Shown: positions 1 to 6,392, counted from the first letter of the stretch. The stretch: 6,392 nucleotides of DNA from an uncultured Bacteroidota bacterium (GCA_937868675.1 CALMNJ010000703.1:1-6392), one strand, 5' to 3'. Notes: generated by a model from the letters alone, not told the origin. Made by a program: numbers and translations.

Positions 1-1036
1 TGGAGCTGTCGATTAAAAAGTTAGTGTCGTGCAGGAGCGGGGTGTGCCGGCCCTGGGAGCCATCAATCCGTATACCGATAGTGTTTTTTTTATTTAAATA
101 CCAGTCCGTTCCGGCGTTGTATGAAACATAGTCGTCCTGGTTGCGCTCTCCGGTAACCTGATGGTATTGCGTTTCGTTTGAATTAACGGTTATGGTGCGG
201 TCGTAAATACTGACGTAGCGAAACACATCGTCGCCAATATTTACGCTGCTGAACACGGCAAAGTCCTGGCCTTTGTAGTTGAGAGAAAGCCCGCCATCTT
301 TGTTGGCATAAAATCCCTGAGAGTATGAAATGGTTGAGCTTCCGCTAAAACCGGAGAGTTTTACCTTTTTTGTTTTAATGCTTATAAAACCACTGCCGGC
401 AGCATCATATTTTACTGGTGGATTTTTTAGGATCTCGATTTTTTCGATGGCTGTGGCGTTTAGGCTTTTAAGCAGGTTAATAAGTTGCGTGCCCGAGGCT
501 TGTTGCAACCGTTCATCAATTAATATCCTGATACCGGCTTTTCCCTGAATATAGATAACATCATCCACTATGGTAAGGCCCGGTAATCGGGTAAGCAGGT
601 CGTAAACAGAATTGCCTGTAGCAAGCGGACTGTCTTCTATATTCACGGTTATATTACCATTCCTGAACTCAATTACTTTTTTGGATGTACTCACAGATAC
701 TTCATCAAGTGATATGCCTTCTGGTTTAAGTACGATGACCGGAAGCGAAAGGATTTGCGTGCTGTCTATCTTAAACGGAGCCGTCTCTTTACCAGCAAAA
801 CCAGGTGTTTTTATGCGCAGAAAATACGCGCCTGGTTTGATATTATTAAATGAAAAGTTGCCGCCTTCGGAAGTGATGGTGCCTCTGGACAATGAGCTAT
901 CGGCACTATTAAACAGTCCAATAGCAATAAACGGAACGGGCGTATTTACACTGTCTGCAATGTTTCCGGTCACCGCATTTTGCGACATCAATTTAAAGCA
1001 CGTTAAAAAAAGGGCGGCTATGAGCTTTTGCTTAAT
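1..1036 (-). CDS. Outer-membrane beta-barrel protein, TonB-receptor-like (N-terminal part, cut by window edge)
   Basis: The frame is open from the left edge up to a TAA at 1042-1040 and encodes about 345 residues of a longer protein. Reading from 1036, it begins with a signal peptide: basic KQK, a hydrophobic run, then LMSQ as a likely signal peptidase I site. Next comes a carboxypeptidase-regulatory-like beta-sandwich of roughly residues 20-100 (GNFSFNNIKPGAYFLRI). A plug-like domain follows, with SVYDLLTRLPGL, GIRILID, a run ending AIEKIEILKNPP and then KYDAAGSGFISIKTKK. These motifs are typical of Bacteroidota outer-membrane beta-barrel family (PF14905-like) and TonB-dependent receptors. 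The remaining visible part alternates like barrel strands. Such proteins sit in the outer membrane and import or bind large ligands; the ligand here cannot be told. The start is uncertain. The first ATG in frame is at 988, inside the signal peptide, with a TTG just before it at 991. The full signal requires an ATT start at 1036 or a sequence change. The next gene upstream on this strand is the tetR. Confidence 0.88.
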   Translation of the reverse strand, partial: MKQKLIAALFLTCFKLMSQNAVTGNIADSVNTPVPFIAIGLFNSADSSLSRGTITSEGGNFSFNNIKPGAYFLRIKTPGFAGKETAPFKIDSTQILSLPVIVLKPEGISLDEVSVSTSKKVIEFRNGNITVNIEDSPLATGNSVYDLLTRLPGLTIVDDVIYIQGKAGIRILIDERLQQASGTQLINLLKSLNATAIEKIEILKNPPVKYDAAGSGFISIKTKKVKLSGFSGSSTISYSQGFYANKDGGLSLNYKGQDFAVFSSVNIGDDVFRYVSIYDRTITVNSNETQYHQVTGERNQDDYVSYNAGTDWYLNKKNTIGIRIDGSQGRHTPLLHDTNFLIDSS

Positions 1037-1054
1037 CCCTTAATATTAGGTTAA

Positions 1055-1073
1055 AAATGAATCACACTCATTT
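1055..1073. repeat. Small inverted repeat between tetR and the receptor gene
   Basis: AAATGA (1055-1060) and TCATTT (1068-1073) form perfect 6-base arms around a 7-base spacer. A second, overlapping pair, TCACA (1062-1066) and TGTGA (1075-1079), has an 8-base spacer. Both lie just upstream of the presumed receptor start on the minus strand, where an operator or 5' leader structure could sit. The arms do not match the palindromes upstream of tetR, and arms this short can occur by chance in AT-rich DNA. Confidence 0.3.
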
Positions 1074-1110
1074 CTGTGACATTTTTTAACAACAACCATG
1101 CGATTTAAAG

Positions 1111-1126
1111 AGCAATCATTTTTGCT
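1111..1126 (-). terminator. Weak hairpin at the end of tetR
   Basis: On the minus strand AGCAA, a 6-base loop and TTGCT form a 5-base-pair stem that overlaps the tetR stop codon (TAG at 1127-1125). It is followed by CTTTAAATC rather than a clean run of T. This is at most a poor intrinsic terminator, so read-through from tetR into the receptor gene remains possible. Confidence 0.2.
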
Positions 1127-1706
1127 AATTAAGGGCTTCCAGCGAGAGTTTAACAACGTTGTTCAGATCACTTTTTGAGGCACCGCTCTGACTTAATACT
1201 TTGAGTCCGCAAAGGGTGTTATATAAAAATGTGCCGTATGTTTTTGCAGGCTTGCTTAGTTTTATGTTTTGAGCTTTTTTGGCCTCGTCAAGCCATACGG
1301 TAAAAAGTTCCTCGATACTGTCTTTGTTGTTGCATACAATCTGGGCTGTTTGCTCGCACTGTTTGCTCATTTCGGCAGCGGCATTTACCATCAGGCAGCC
1401 ATTGTCGTCGGGATGTGTGGCGAGGTAGTTTACCACTTCTTTAAATACGTATTCAATTTTTTGAATACCATTCAGTTTTTTTTTCCCTGCCTCTTCAAAC
1501 ATGTGGTTTTCCGTGTGCTTGTAAAATTCCAGAGCGGCCAGGTAAAGGCTGTGCTTGTCGCGGAAAGAATCGTAGAGACTGCTGCGGCTTAATCCGGTAG
1601 CTTTTAATATATCGTCAATTGAAGTTCCGTTGTACCCGTTTTGTCTGAAAATATTTGCCGCCGCTTCAAGTACCTTTTCCCTATTGAATTGTTTTACTTT
1701 TGGCAT
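1125..1706 (-). CDS. TetR/AcrR-family transcriptional regulator
   Basis: This is a complete 193-residue protein, the usual length for TetR repressors. Residues about 7-53 form the N-terminal DNA-binding domain: REKVLEAAANIFRQNGYNGT, then a helix-turn-helix through IDDILKATGLSRSSLYDSF. The rest should be the helical ligand-binding and dimerisation domain. At 103-112 it has G-C-L-M-V-N-A-A-A-E. This matches the G-C-L-x-V-x-x-x-A-E pattern around Cys106 of Escherichia coli NemR, the cysteine that senses electrophiles and hypochlorous acid. Cys104 is therefore a candidate sensor here (inference); Cys117, Cys125 and Cys166 are also present. The ATG at 1706-1704 fits the start of the domain. There is no clear Shine-Dalgarno, as usual in Bacteroidota. 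Two overlapping palindromes lie immediately upstream, consistent with autorepression. Its targets are probably adjacent genes, with the receptor gene downstream on the same strand the first candidate. The inducer is unknown. Confidence 0.93.
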   Translation of the reverse strand: MPKVKQFNREKVLEAAANIFRQNGYNGTSIDDILKATGLSRSSLYDSFRDKHSLYLAALEFYKHTENHMFEEAGKKKLNGIQKIEYVFKEVVNYLATHPDDNGCLMVNAAAEMSKQCEQTAQIVCNNKDSIEELFTVWLDEAKKAQNIKLSKPAKTYGTFLYNTLCGLKVLSQSGASKSDLNNVVKLSLEALN

Positions 1707-1721
1707 AAATGCATTTTTCGC

Positions 1722-1753
1722 ACAATATAATGTAGTCGGAATAAATATTCCAA
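1722..1753 (-). promoter_or_regulatory. Possible tetR promoter
   Basis: On the minus strand TTG (1753-1751) is followed after 21 bases by TATATTGT (1729-1722). This resembles the Bacteroidota TTG / TAnnTTTG pair with a usable spacer. The -7 box is imperfect. The box ends 15 bases before the ATG, so the leader would be very short. Its best support is that the palindromes at 1738-1762 lie over the -33 side and spacer, where a repressor would act. Confidence 0.28.
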
Positions 1754-1762
1754 TGAATTGGA
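1738..1762. promoter_or_regulatory. Two overlapping palindromes, candidate TetR operator
   Basis: GGAATAAATATTCC (1738-1751) and TCCAATGAATTGGA (1749-1762) are each perfect inverted repeats with 6-base arms and a 2-base spacer. They share three bases, and their centres lie 11 bases apart, about one helical turn. They fall in the 64-base gap immediately upstream of the tetR start. Some TetR-family members bind such compound sites as a pair of dimers, QacR being an example. That this protein binds here is inferred from position and symmetry only. Confidence 0.55.
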
Positions 1763-1770
1763 TTAAGAAT

Positions 1771-4251
1771 TCATGGATTTGAGGTAACCGTTTCTAAATT
1801 TAACGCTTTTAGGGTGAGCGATTCAAGCGTTTTGTAATCTGGATTTCCGGGTTCTATCTCCATTGCTTTTGCGATGGCGTTGAGCGACTCTTCAAAATAC
1901 CCTGAATTAAACCAGGCACCACTTAAATTGTACCATGCGTTTGAATTATCCGGCTCAAGTTTGGTCCAATGCCTGAAGGCCATGATGGCGGCAGAATTGT
2001 TCCCTTCCTCCAGGGCCTGCATGCCCCTTGTACGAAGGTTTTCTGAGTAAACAGCATAATAGTTTTGCAGATATGGATTTTTAGGATAAAGGGCTTCTGC
2101 TTTTTTCCAGTTGGCCATGCACTCCACATCATTTCTGAGTTTATAATAGGCCAGGCCAAGATTTAAATATCCGTTTACGTATTTCGGGTGAAGACTCACG
2201 GCTCTTTTTAAATACGCGATGCCTTTATACAATGCAATTTCGCGTTTTGTTTTAAATACACTTGTTTTCAATTCATGGTCAGTTATATTAAGAAGACCAT
2301 TGTAATCAGTTGTTTTTCCCGACGAGCCAGGTATTTCCAGTCCGGCTATTTCTTTTGTATCTGCAAGATCAATCCACCTTGCGCCGGCATTACCAAGTAC
2401 AATGACCGAGTTTGGGGCATAATTAACGTCTTTAAAAAATATGGTAATATCATTCTTCCAGTCTAAACAACGCTCCATTGTTTTAAGGAAAGCCGGTACA
2501 GCAATGGCGAGCAGTAAAGCCGCGGTAAGGGAACCCCGGAGTGCGGAGGGTATTTTTCGCATGATGCCAAATAGTTTTAAGATGAGCCAGGCCAGTGCAA
2601 TGCAAAGCCCGATACCGGCATGATAGAGGTAACCTTCGTGCATCACCATTCGCGAAAAAATAAAAAAGTTGCTTACCGAAATAATGAACACAAGGTAAAC
2701 GGCCAGTGCAAAACCCAGGATATGGCGCCTGATACAAAGAAATAAGGCAAGTATGCTAAGAATGGCATACACTGTAAACGACACAATGGTTTCAGTGTCG
2801 TCAATCGAGGGGTAGGCAAAGGTCGCGTATGAATAATCGGAAATTAGCGGGTGAGGAAAAAAGAACAGTTTTAAATAGCGCAGCAACACAACCATTTTGG
2901 TTGCCACGGCCTGCGATTCGGTTGCAAACAAAAAGGGGTTGTTAAGTATCTCGGTATCTTCTTTTTCGGGACCAAGCCCGGTGGCATTAAACCGCAACAA
3001 CAGGTAGGCCAGTACAACGCCAAGCATGGTAATATAAAATGCGTTTGGCGCCCTGTTCTTAAACTCTCCGAGAGACACAAAAAATAAAATGCAGGCGCCA
3101 AGTAAAAAAACCGCGAGTGCAATAAGCATTGGAGGAATCAAAAACTTGGTCGTGCTTTGTGTAATACCTACAAAAACAAACACCAGCATCACAAACAGCG
3201 AAACCGGAATAATAAGCGGACGAACCGTGAATTTATTTTGAGAAAAAAAGTACGTTGCCAGCGGCGCAAACAGCAGCAATAGCAATGAGTACTCGCCACA
3301 TAAGAGTCCCAGCAGATAAAACAAATTGCCCAGTAGCAGGTTGGCGTAATGCCTTTGCTGATAATATCGGAACATGAAAATAAAAGTGAGGCAAATAAAC
3401 AATAGCGACAGGATATCCTCGCGGCCTTTGATGTTTGCAAACACCTCGCTGTGTACAGGGTGAATGGTGAAAATAAATGCCGCCAAAAACGACAGGTCGG
3501 GCTTGCTGCGTAACAGATAGCGGCTTAGTAACCGGTAGAAAAAATAACAGCATATTGCATACAGGCATATATTGCTGAGGTGACGGATATAAGCGCCTTT
3601 AACCTGGCAATCAATTTCATTAAAAACGCCATCGTTATTGCAATCTTCATTGGGCTCGTTGTTGAAATTTTTGTTGGCATCCCAGCATCTGATACATTCT
3701 TCCGACTGTACCTTACCATCCTTATTGAGGTCCACAAAGGCATTAAACTCATACTGTTCCTTCATCATGCCATCTTTAATTCCAACAGCGTTTTTATCCA
3801 GCGTACCGTTATTGTTTACATCGGCCACAAACTCGTACATGCCGGTGCGGTAAGTGCCAATCATTTCCTGTTCAAGCGCATAGGTAATAACCGGCAGTGG
3901 TGCATAGCGGCCGCCACGAAGCTGATCTTTTGCATTCATGTGCCTGTAAAAACTATGAAACAAATCGTGGGTCATGATATCCTTTATGCCTTTGGCGCCA
4001 ACCAGCACAAATTCGTTCTGATGTATTACGATACCATCATCGAGCGCATATTCGTTATTGATGGAAGTGAACGAGAACACGATGGCGGTGATCATAATAA
4101 TCCATGATGCCAGGCGACTATTGAGCCAGGGAAAGTAATTGTATTTGGCTTGGGGCACTGCTAGCTCAGTAGCAAAAACAGGCTCATTGTTCTGTGATGT
4201 GTAATTGTTGGCCCAATTTTCAAAGCTTTCGGGAGGTGGCTGATTTTCCAT
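1771..4251 (-). CDS. TMTC-like GT-C glycosyltransferase with TPR repeats and an EF-hand-loop insert
   Basis: This is an 826-residue polytopic inner-membrane protein. It has a soluble N-terminus (1-46), TM1 (about 47-64), and then an acidic pair Asp71-Asp72, where GT-C glycosyltransferases carry their catalytic acid. About 11-12 further membrane segments lie between 223 and 590. Three marks resemble the animal TMTC family of O-mannosyltransferases: HPVHSEVFANIKGRED (264-279), a DUF1736-like stretch (NNPFLFATES to SDYSY, 437-475), and SRMVMHEGYLYHAGIG (533-548). The C-terminal part holds TPR units at about 671-724 and 738-804 (for example YVNGYLNLGLAYYKL and NAWYNLSGAWFNSGYFEESL). By family logic it would use a lipid-linked sugar and act on the extracytoplasmic side, with the TPRs holding the acceptor; donor and acceptor are unknown. 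Residues about 134-219 are an extra domain with calcium-type loops. The gene starts at ATG 4251, diverges from the RND gene, and ends 64 bases before tetR. A membrane TPR protein without transferase activity is the main alternative. Confidence 0.85.
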   Translation of the reverse strand: MENQPPPESFENWANNYTSQNNEPVFATELAVPQAKYNYFPWLNSRLASWIIMITAIVFSFTSINNEYALDDGIVIHQNEFVLVGAKGIKDIMTHDLFHSFYRHMNAKDQLRGGRYAPLPVITYALEQEMIGTYRTGMYEFVADVNNNGTLDKNAVGIKDGMMKEQYEFNAFVDLNKDGKVQSEECIRCWDANKNFNNEPNEDCNNDGVFNEIDCQVKGAYIRHLSNICLYAICCYFFYRLLSRYLLRSKPDLSFLAAFIFTIHPVHSEVFANIKGREDILSLLFICLTFIFMFRYYQQRHYANLLLGNLFYLLGLLCGEYSLLLLLFAPLATYFFSQNKFTVRPLIIPVSLFVMLVFVFVGITQSTTKFLIPPMLIALAVFLLGACILFFVSLGEFKNRAPNAFYITMLGVVLAYLLLRFNATGLGPEKEDTEILNNPFLFATESQAVATKMVVLLRYLKLFFFPHPLISDYSYATFAYPSIDDTETIVSFTVYAILSILALFLCIRRHILGFALAVYLVFIISVSNFFIFSRMVMHEGYLYHAGIGLCIALAWLILKLFGIMRKIPSALRGSLTAALLLAIAVPAFLKTMERCLDWKNDITIFFKDVNYAPNSVIVLGNAGARWIDLADTKEIAGLEIPGSSGKTTDYNGLLNITDHELKTSVFKTKREIALYKGIAYLKRAVSLHPKYVNGYLNLGLAYYKLRNDVECMANWKKAEALYPKNPYLQNYYAVYSENLRTRGMQALEEGNNSAAIMAFRHWTKLEPDNSNAWYNLSGAWFNSGYFEESLNAIAKAMEIEPGNPDYKTLESLTLKALNLETVTSNP
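3610..3822 (-). other. Region encoding EF-hand-type calcium-binding loops in the TMTC-like protein
   Basis: Residues 144-214 of the 826-residue protein hold a cluster of D-x-[DN]-x-[DN]-G loops. DLNKDGKVQSEE (174-185) and DCNNDGVFNEID (203-214) match the 12-residue EF-hand consensus, with acidic residues at 1, 5 and 12, Asn at 3 and Gly at 6. DVNNNGTLDKNA (144-155) fits except for the last position. DANKNFNNEPNE (191-202) is degenerate, with Phe where Gly is expected. Cys186, Cys189, Cys204 and Cys215 bracket the last two loops and could form disulfides outside the cytoplasm. The insert separates RYAPLPVITYALEQEMIG from RHLSNICLYAICC, segments that lie close together in ordinary TMTC proteins. 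Confidence 0.75.
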
Positions 4252-4410
4252 GAATTGAAAAGCACTTTAATTTGCGGTTGGAACTCAGTCGGCACAGTTT
4301 CGTTCAGGTAATATAAAAATAACCTTTTGGATTAACCCGCTTATCTCACTTATCATTTTTTATGAATCGCGCAAGGCAAATAGCGGTTTATTATGCAGTT
4401 CAATTTTATG

Positions 4411-4418
4411 TATCTTAG
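4411..4418 (+). promoter_or_regulatory. Probable -7 box for the RND gene
   Basis: TATCTTAG, preceded by TTTATG and followed by CGCC, matches the Bacteroidota TAnnTTTG -7 box at all but one defined base. It lies 34 bases before the ATG at 4453. No clean TTG is found about 20 bases upstream, where the sequence is AT-rich (TTTATTATG). The rest of the 201-base divergent gap holds no convincing promoter for the minus-strand glycosyltransferase-like gene; TATTTTTA on the minus strand near 4315 is only a weak candidate. Confidence 0.4.
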
Positions 4419-4452
4419 CGCCTCCTAAAAAACAGGTAAGGCATAGCTCAAT

Positions 4453-6392
4453 ATGTGGAAACTTTTTTCAGGCGTATTACTCAGAAATAAACTGGCATTT
4501 ACCATCAGTGTATTGCTGCTTACCATTTTTATGGGTTATGAAGCTTTTAAAATGGAGCTTTCGTACGAGTTTGCAAAAATTTTGCCCGACGACGATAGCT
4601 CCTTTGTAGCGTATCAGGAATTCAAAAAACGGTTTGGTGAAGATGGGAGCGTGATGGTAATGGGCTTTGCCGACAAAGATCTGTTCCGTTACGGAAAATT
4701 CAGAGACTGGCAGGAGCTTAGCAGGAACCTGAAAAATATTCAGGGAGTGAAAGAATTGATGTCTTTGCCGACAATTTACAGGCTTACACGCAACGACAGC
4801 CTCAACCGCTTTGATTTTGAGCCGGTGATCAAAAATCCGGTGGCCAGTCAGACCGAATGTGATAGTTTGAAAGCGGAAGTTGAAAATCTGCCTTTTTACG
4901 ATGGCATACTGTACAACCGGGAAACGGGAGCCAACCTGATAGCGATTACCTTCACAAAAAAGGATCTGGATTCAAAACGCAGACTTGATATGGTGAAGGA
5001 GATCAAGGCCCTGGGCGATGCGTTTTCGCAAAAGCATAAGGTGCAGATGCATTATTCGGGCATGCCTTACATCCGTTCACAGCTCATGACAAAGGTGTCG
5101 CACGAAATGACCTTGTTCCTGATTCTGGCCGTGGTTGTAACCGCGCTGATTCTTTGGCTGTTCTTCCGAACCATCACAACCGTGTTTTTTTCGGTGATCG
5201 TGGTCATTATCGGGGTGTTATGGTCCATTGGAATCATGGAGCTTTTTGGGTATAAAATCACAGTATTGTCGGGGCTTATAGCACCGCTTATAATGGTGAT
5301 TGGCTTGCCCAACTGCATCTTTCTTATTAATAAATACCAGAGCGAATATGCAGCCCACAAAAATAAAATTAAGGCGCTGGCCCGAACCATTGAAACGATT
5401 GGGGTTACCCTTTTTCTGGCAAACATTACAACAGCCATTGGCTTTGGTGTTCTTTATTTCACAAAAAGTTCGATGCTGGTTGAGTTTGGCATAGTGGCCG
5501 CGATCAGTGTAATGGCAACGTATCTGATTACGTTAATCCTTATTCCGGTAATCCTCAACTTTCTTCCTGTGCCAAAAGAAAAACATACAAGGCATCAGGA
5601 TGGTAAACGTATTAACGGCGCGCTCAATATTATTGATGGCCTGGTTCAAAAACGCCGGGGCTGGATATATGGTGTCTCAACACTTCTTACCCTGATCTCT
5701 TTCTGGGGTATGACTTTTATAGATATGAACGGCTTTGTGGTTGATGATTTACCGGAAAATGATCCGGTTTACGATGACCTGCATTTTTTTGAAGAGAACT
5801 TTAAGGGCGCGCTTCCATTCGAAATTTCGGTTGATGCTCTTAAACCAAACGGATTGCTGGCCGATAATGCCCGGGCGCTTTATAAAATTAAAAGGCTTCA
5901 GAGCCTGATGTATGAATATCCTGAGTTTTCAAAACCGATTTCAGTGATTGAAGTGCTTAAGTTTGCCTACCAGTCGTATAAAGGTGGCAAACAAAAGTTT
6001 TATAAAATGCCCGGAGTTGACGATCTTAAAACCTTGTCAGAATACAAGGGTACGCTTAACGGGCAAAACACCAGACTTCGTAATTTTATGGATACCGGCA
6101 AGCAGGTTACACGAATCAGCTACCAGGCCCGCGATATTGGTTCCAAAAAAATGAAATCGCTAATGAAAGAACTAAAACCCCGTATTGACTCTATTTTTGA
6201 ACCGGCTGACTACAAGGTAAATCTCACCGGGCACAGCCTTGTATTCCTTAAAAGCAACGATTACCTGTTATCAAATCTATTGGAAAGCCTGATTATAGAA
6301 ATTGTACTTATTGCAATTGTGGGCATCGCGCTTTTCCGTTCGGTGCGTATCATTATTTTATCCAAGCTGCCATGCCTTATTCCTTTAGTCAT
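4453..6392 (+). CDS. RND-superfamily (MMPL-like) membrane transporter, C-terminus cut by window edge
   Basis: An open frame from ATG 4453 to the right edge gives 646 residues with no stop; family members have about 750-850. The order fits a two-repeat RND protein: TM1 (about 14-32), first periplasmic domain starting ILPDDDSSFVAYQEFKKRFG (43-62), and TM2-TM6 (about 220-371). TM7 (404-423) follows, then a second periplasmic domain starting with the related DDLPENDPVYDDLHFFEENF, then TM8 (about 608-629) and the start of TM9. The TM5-TM6 region has the sterol-sensing/MMPL signature NITTAIGFGVLYFT, then VEFGIVAAISVMATYL and LIPVIL. Such proteins use ion gradients to move lipids or other hydrophobic molecules from the inner membrane, as MmpL3 and HpnN do. 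The substrate here is unknown. In TM4 the usual relay Asp-Tyr is replaced by Pro286-Asn287 (VIGLPNCIFLINKY). The gene is divergent from the glycosyltransferase-like gene. Confidence 0.92.
   Translation, partial: MWKLFSGVLLRNKLAFTISVLLLTIFMGYEAFKMELSYEFAKILPDDDSSFVAYQEFKKRFGEDGSVMVMGFADKDLFRYGKFRDWQELSRNLKNIQGVKELMSLPTIYRLTRNDSLNRFDFEPVIKNPVASQTECDSLKAEVENLPFYDGILYNRETGANLIAITFTKKDLDSKRRLDMVKEIKALGDAFSQKHKVQMHYSGMPYIRSQLMTKVSHEMTLFLILAVVVTALILWLFFRTITTVFFSVIVVIIGVLWSIGIMELFGYKITVLSGLIAPLIMVIGLPNCIFLINKYQSEYAAHKNKIKALARTIETIGVTLFLANITTAIGFGVLYFTKSSMLVEFGIVAAISVMATYLITLILIPVILNFLPVPKEKHTRHQDGKRINGALNIIDGLVQKRRGWIYGVSTLLTLISFWGMTFIDMNGFVVDDLPENDPVYDDLHFFEENFKGALPFEISVDALKPNGLLADNARALYKIKRLQSLMYEYPEFSKPISVIEVLKFAYQSYKGGKQKFYKMPGVDDLKTLSEYKGTLNGQNTRLRNFMDTGKQVTRISYQARDIGSKKMKSLMKELKPRIDSIFEPADYKVNLTGHSLVFLKSNDYLLSNLLESLIIEIVLIAIVGIALFRSVRIIILSKLPCLIPLV

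Noticed and set aside
612..1043. A 143-codon open frame on the plus strand.
   Set aside because: It is antisense to the receptor's signal, beta-sandwich and plug regions, whose minus-strand translation has clear family motifs.
1062..1079. TCACA and TGTGA as a CRP site.
   Set aside because: The half-sites are in the reverse order with an 8-base gap, unlike TGTGA-N6-TCACA.
1753..1774. ATGAATT and AATTCAT arms (1753-1759 and 1768-1774) as a terminator for the TMTC-like gene.
   Set aside because: The stem is all A/T except one G-C pair, has no T-run after it on the minus strand, and overlaps the better palindromes, so an intrinsic terminator is unlikely.
3580..4107. A 175-codon open frame on the plus strand.
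   Set aside because: It lies wholly antisense to the conserved N-terminal third of the TMTC-like gene, and its translation looks like no known family. It is a shadow.
4327..4335. The 9-base word TTGGATTAA shared with 1758-1766, as a common operator.
   Set aside because: It is short, not symmetric, and matches only the edge of the tetR palindrome. Two AT-rich gaps could share it by chance.
5067..5438. A 123-codon open frame on the minus strand.
   Set aside because: It is antisense to TM2-TM5 of the RND transporter. Its hydrophobic look comes from the complementary codons.
1..6392. A defence system, CRISPR array, insertion sequence or prophage.
   Set aside because: No spaced direct repeats, transposase, nuclease or phage motifs were seen in any frame. 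All long frames are explained by the four envelope or regulatory genes.

Overview
This window looks like a piece of a Bacteroidota chromosome. The evidence is a SusC/TonB-receptor-like outer-membrane beta-barrel protein with a carboxypeptidase-regulatory-like N-terminal domain, a two-repeat MMPL/RND exporter of a type I associate with this phylum, moderate GC content, almost no Shine-Dalgarno sequences, and a TAnnTTTG-like -7 box. No genus can be named from the sequence alone. There are four protein genes. The two at the window edges are cut off. I see no tRNA, rRNA, CRISPR array, insertion sequence or phage feature.

Layout from left to right. (1) About 1-1036, minus strand: the N-terminal ~345 residues of an outer-membrane beta-barrel protein. 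It has a signal peptide, a beta-sandwich domain, a plug domain and the first barrel strands, and it runs off the left edge. Its secretion signal lies in an open frame with no ATG, GTG or TTG start ahead of it. (2) 1037-1124: a short gap with small inverted repeats. (3) 1125-1706, minus: a complete TetR/AcrR-type repressor carrying a NemR-like G-C-L-x-V motif. (4) 1707-1770: a 64-base gap with two overlapping 6-2-6 palindromes whose centres are 11 bases apart, a good candidate autoregulatory operator. (5) 1771-4251, minus: an 826-residue polytopic membrane protein with C-terminal TPRs. It resembles the TMTC family of GT-C O-mannosyltransferases, but has an insert of about 85 residues with EF-hand-type calcium loops in its first extracytoplasmic loop. 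(6) 4252-4452: a divergent intergenic region with a probable promoter for the plus-strand gene. (7) 4453-6392, plus: an RND-superfamily (MMPL-like) membrane protein that runs off the right edge.

How they may work together. The three minus-strand genes read in the order glycosyltransferase, tetR, receptor. The palindromes suggest that tetR has its own controlled promoter, so a single operon is not assured. All the non-regulatory products belong to the cell envelope: a glycosyltransferase-like membrane protein, an exporter and an outer-membrane barrel. Any shared pathway is inference from position only. The most distinctive element is the calcium-loop insert beside the presumed active site of the TMTC-like protein. 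The next are the altered TM4 relay position in the exporter and the start-codon problem of the receptor.
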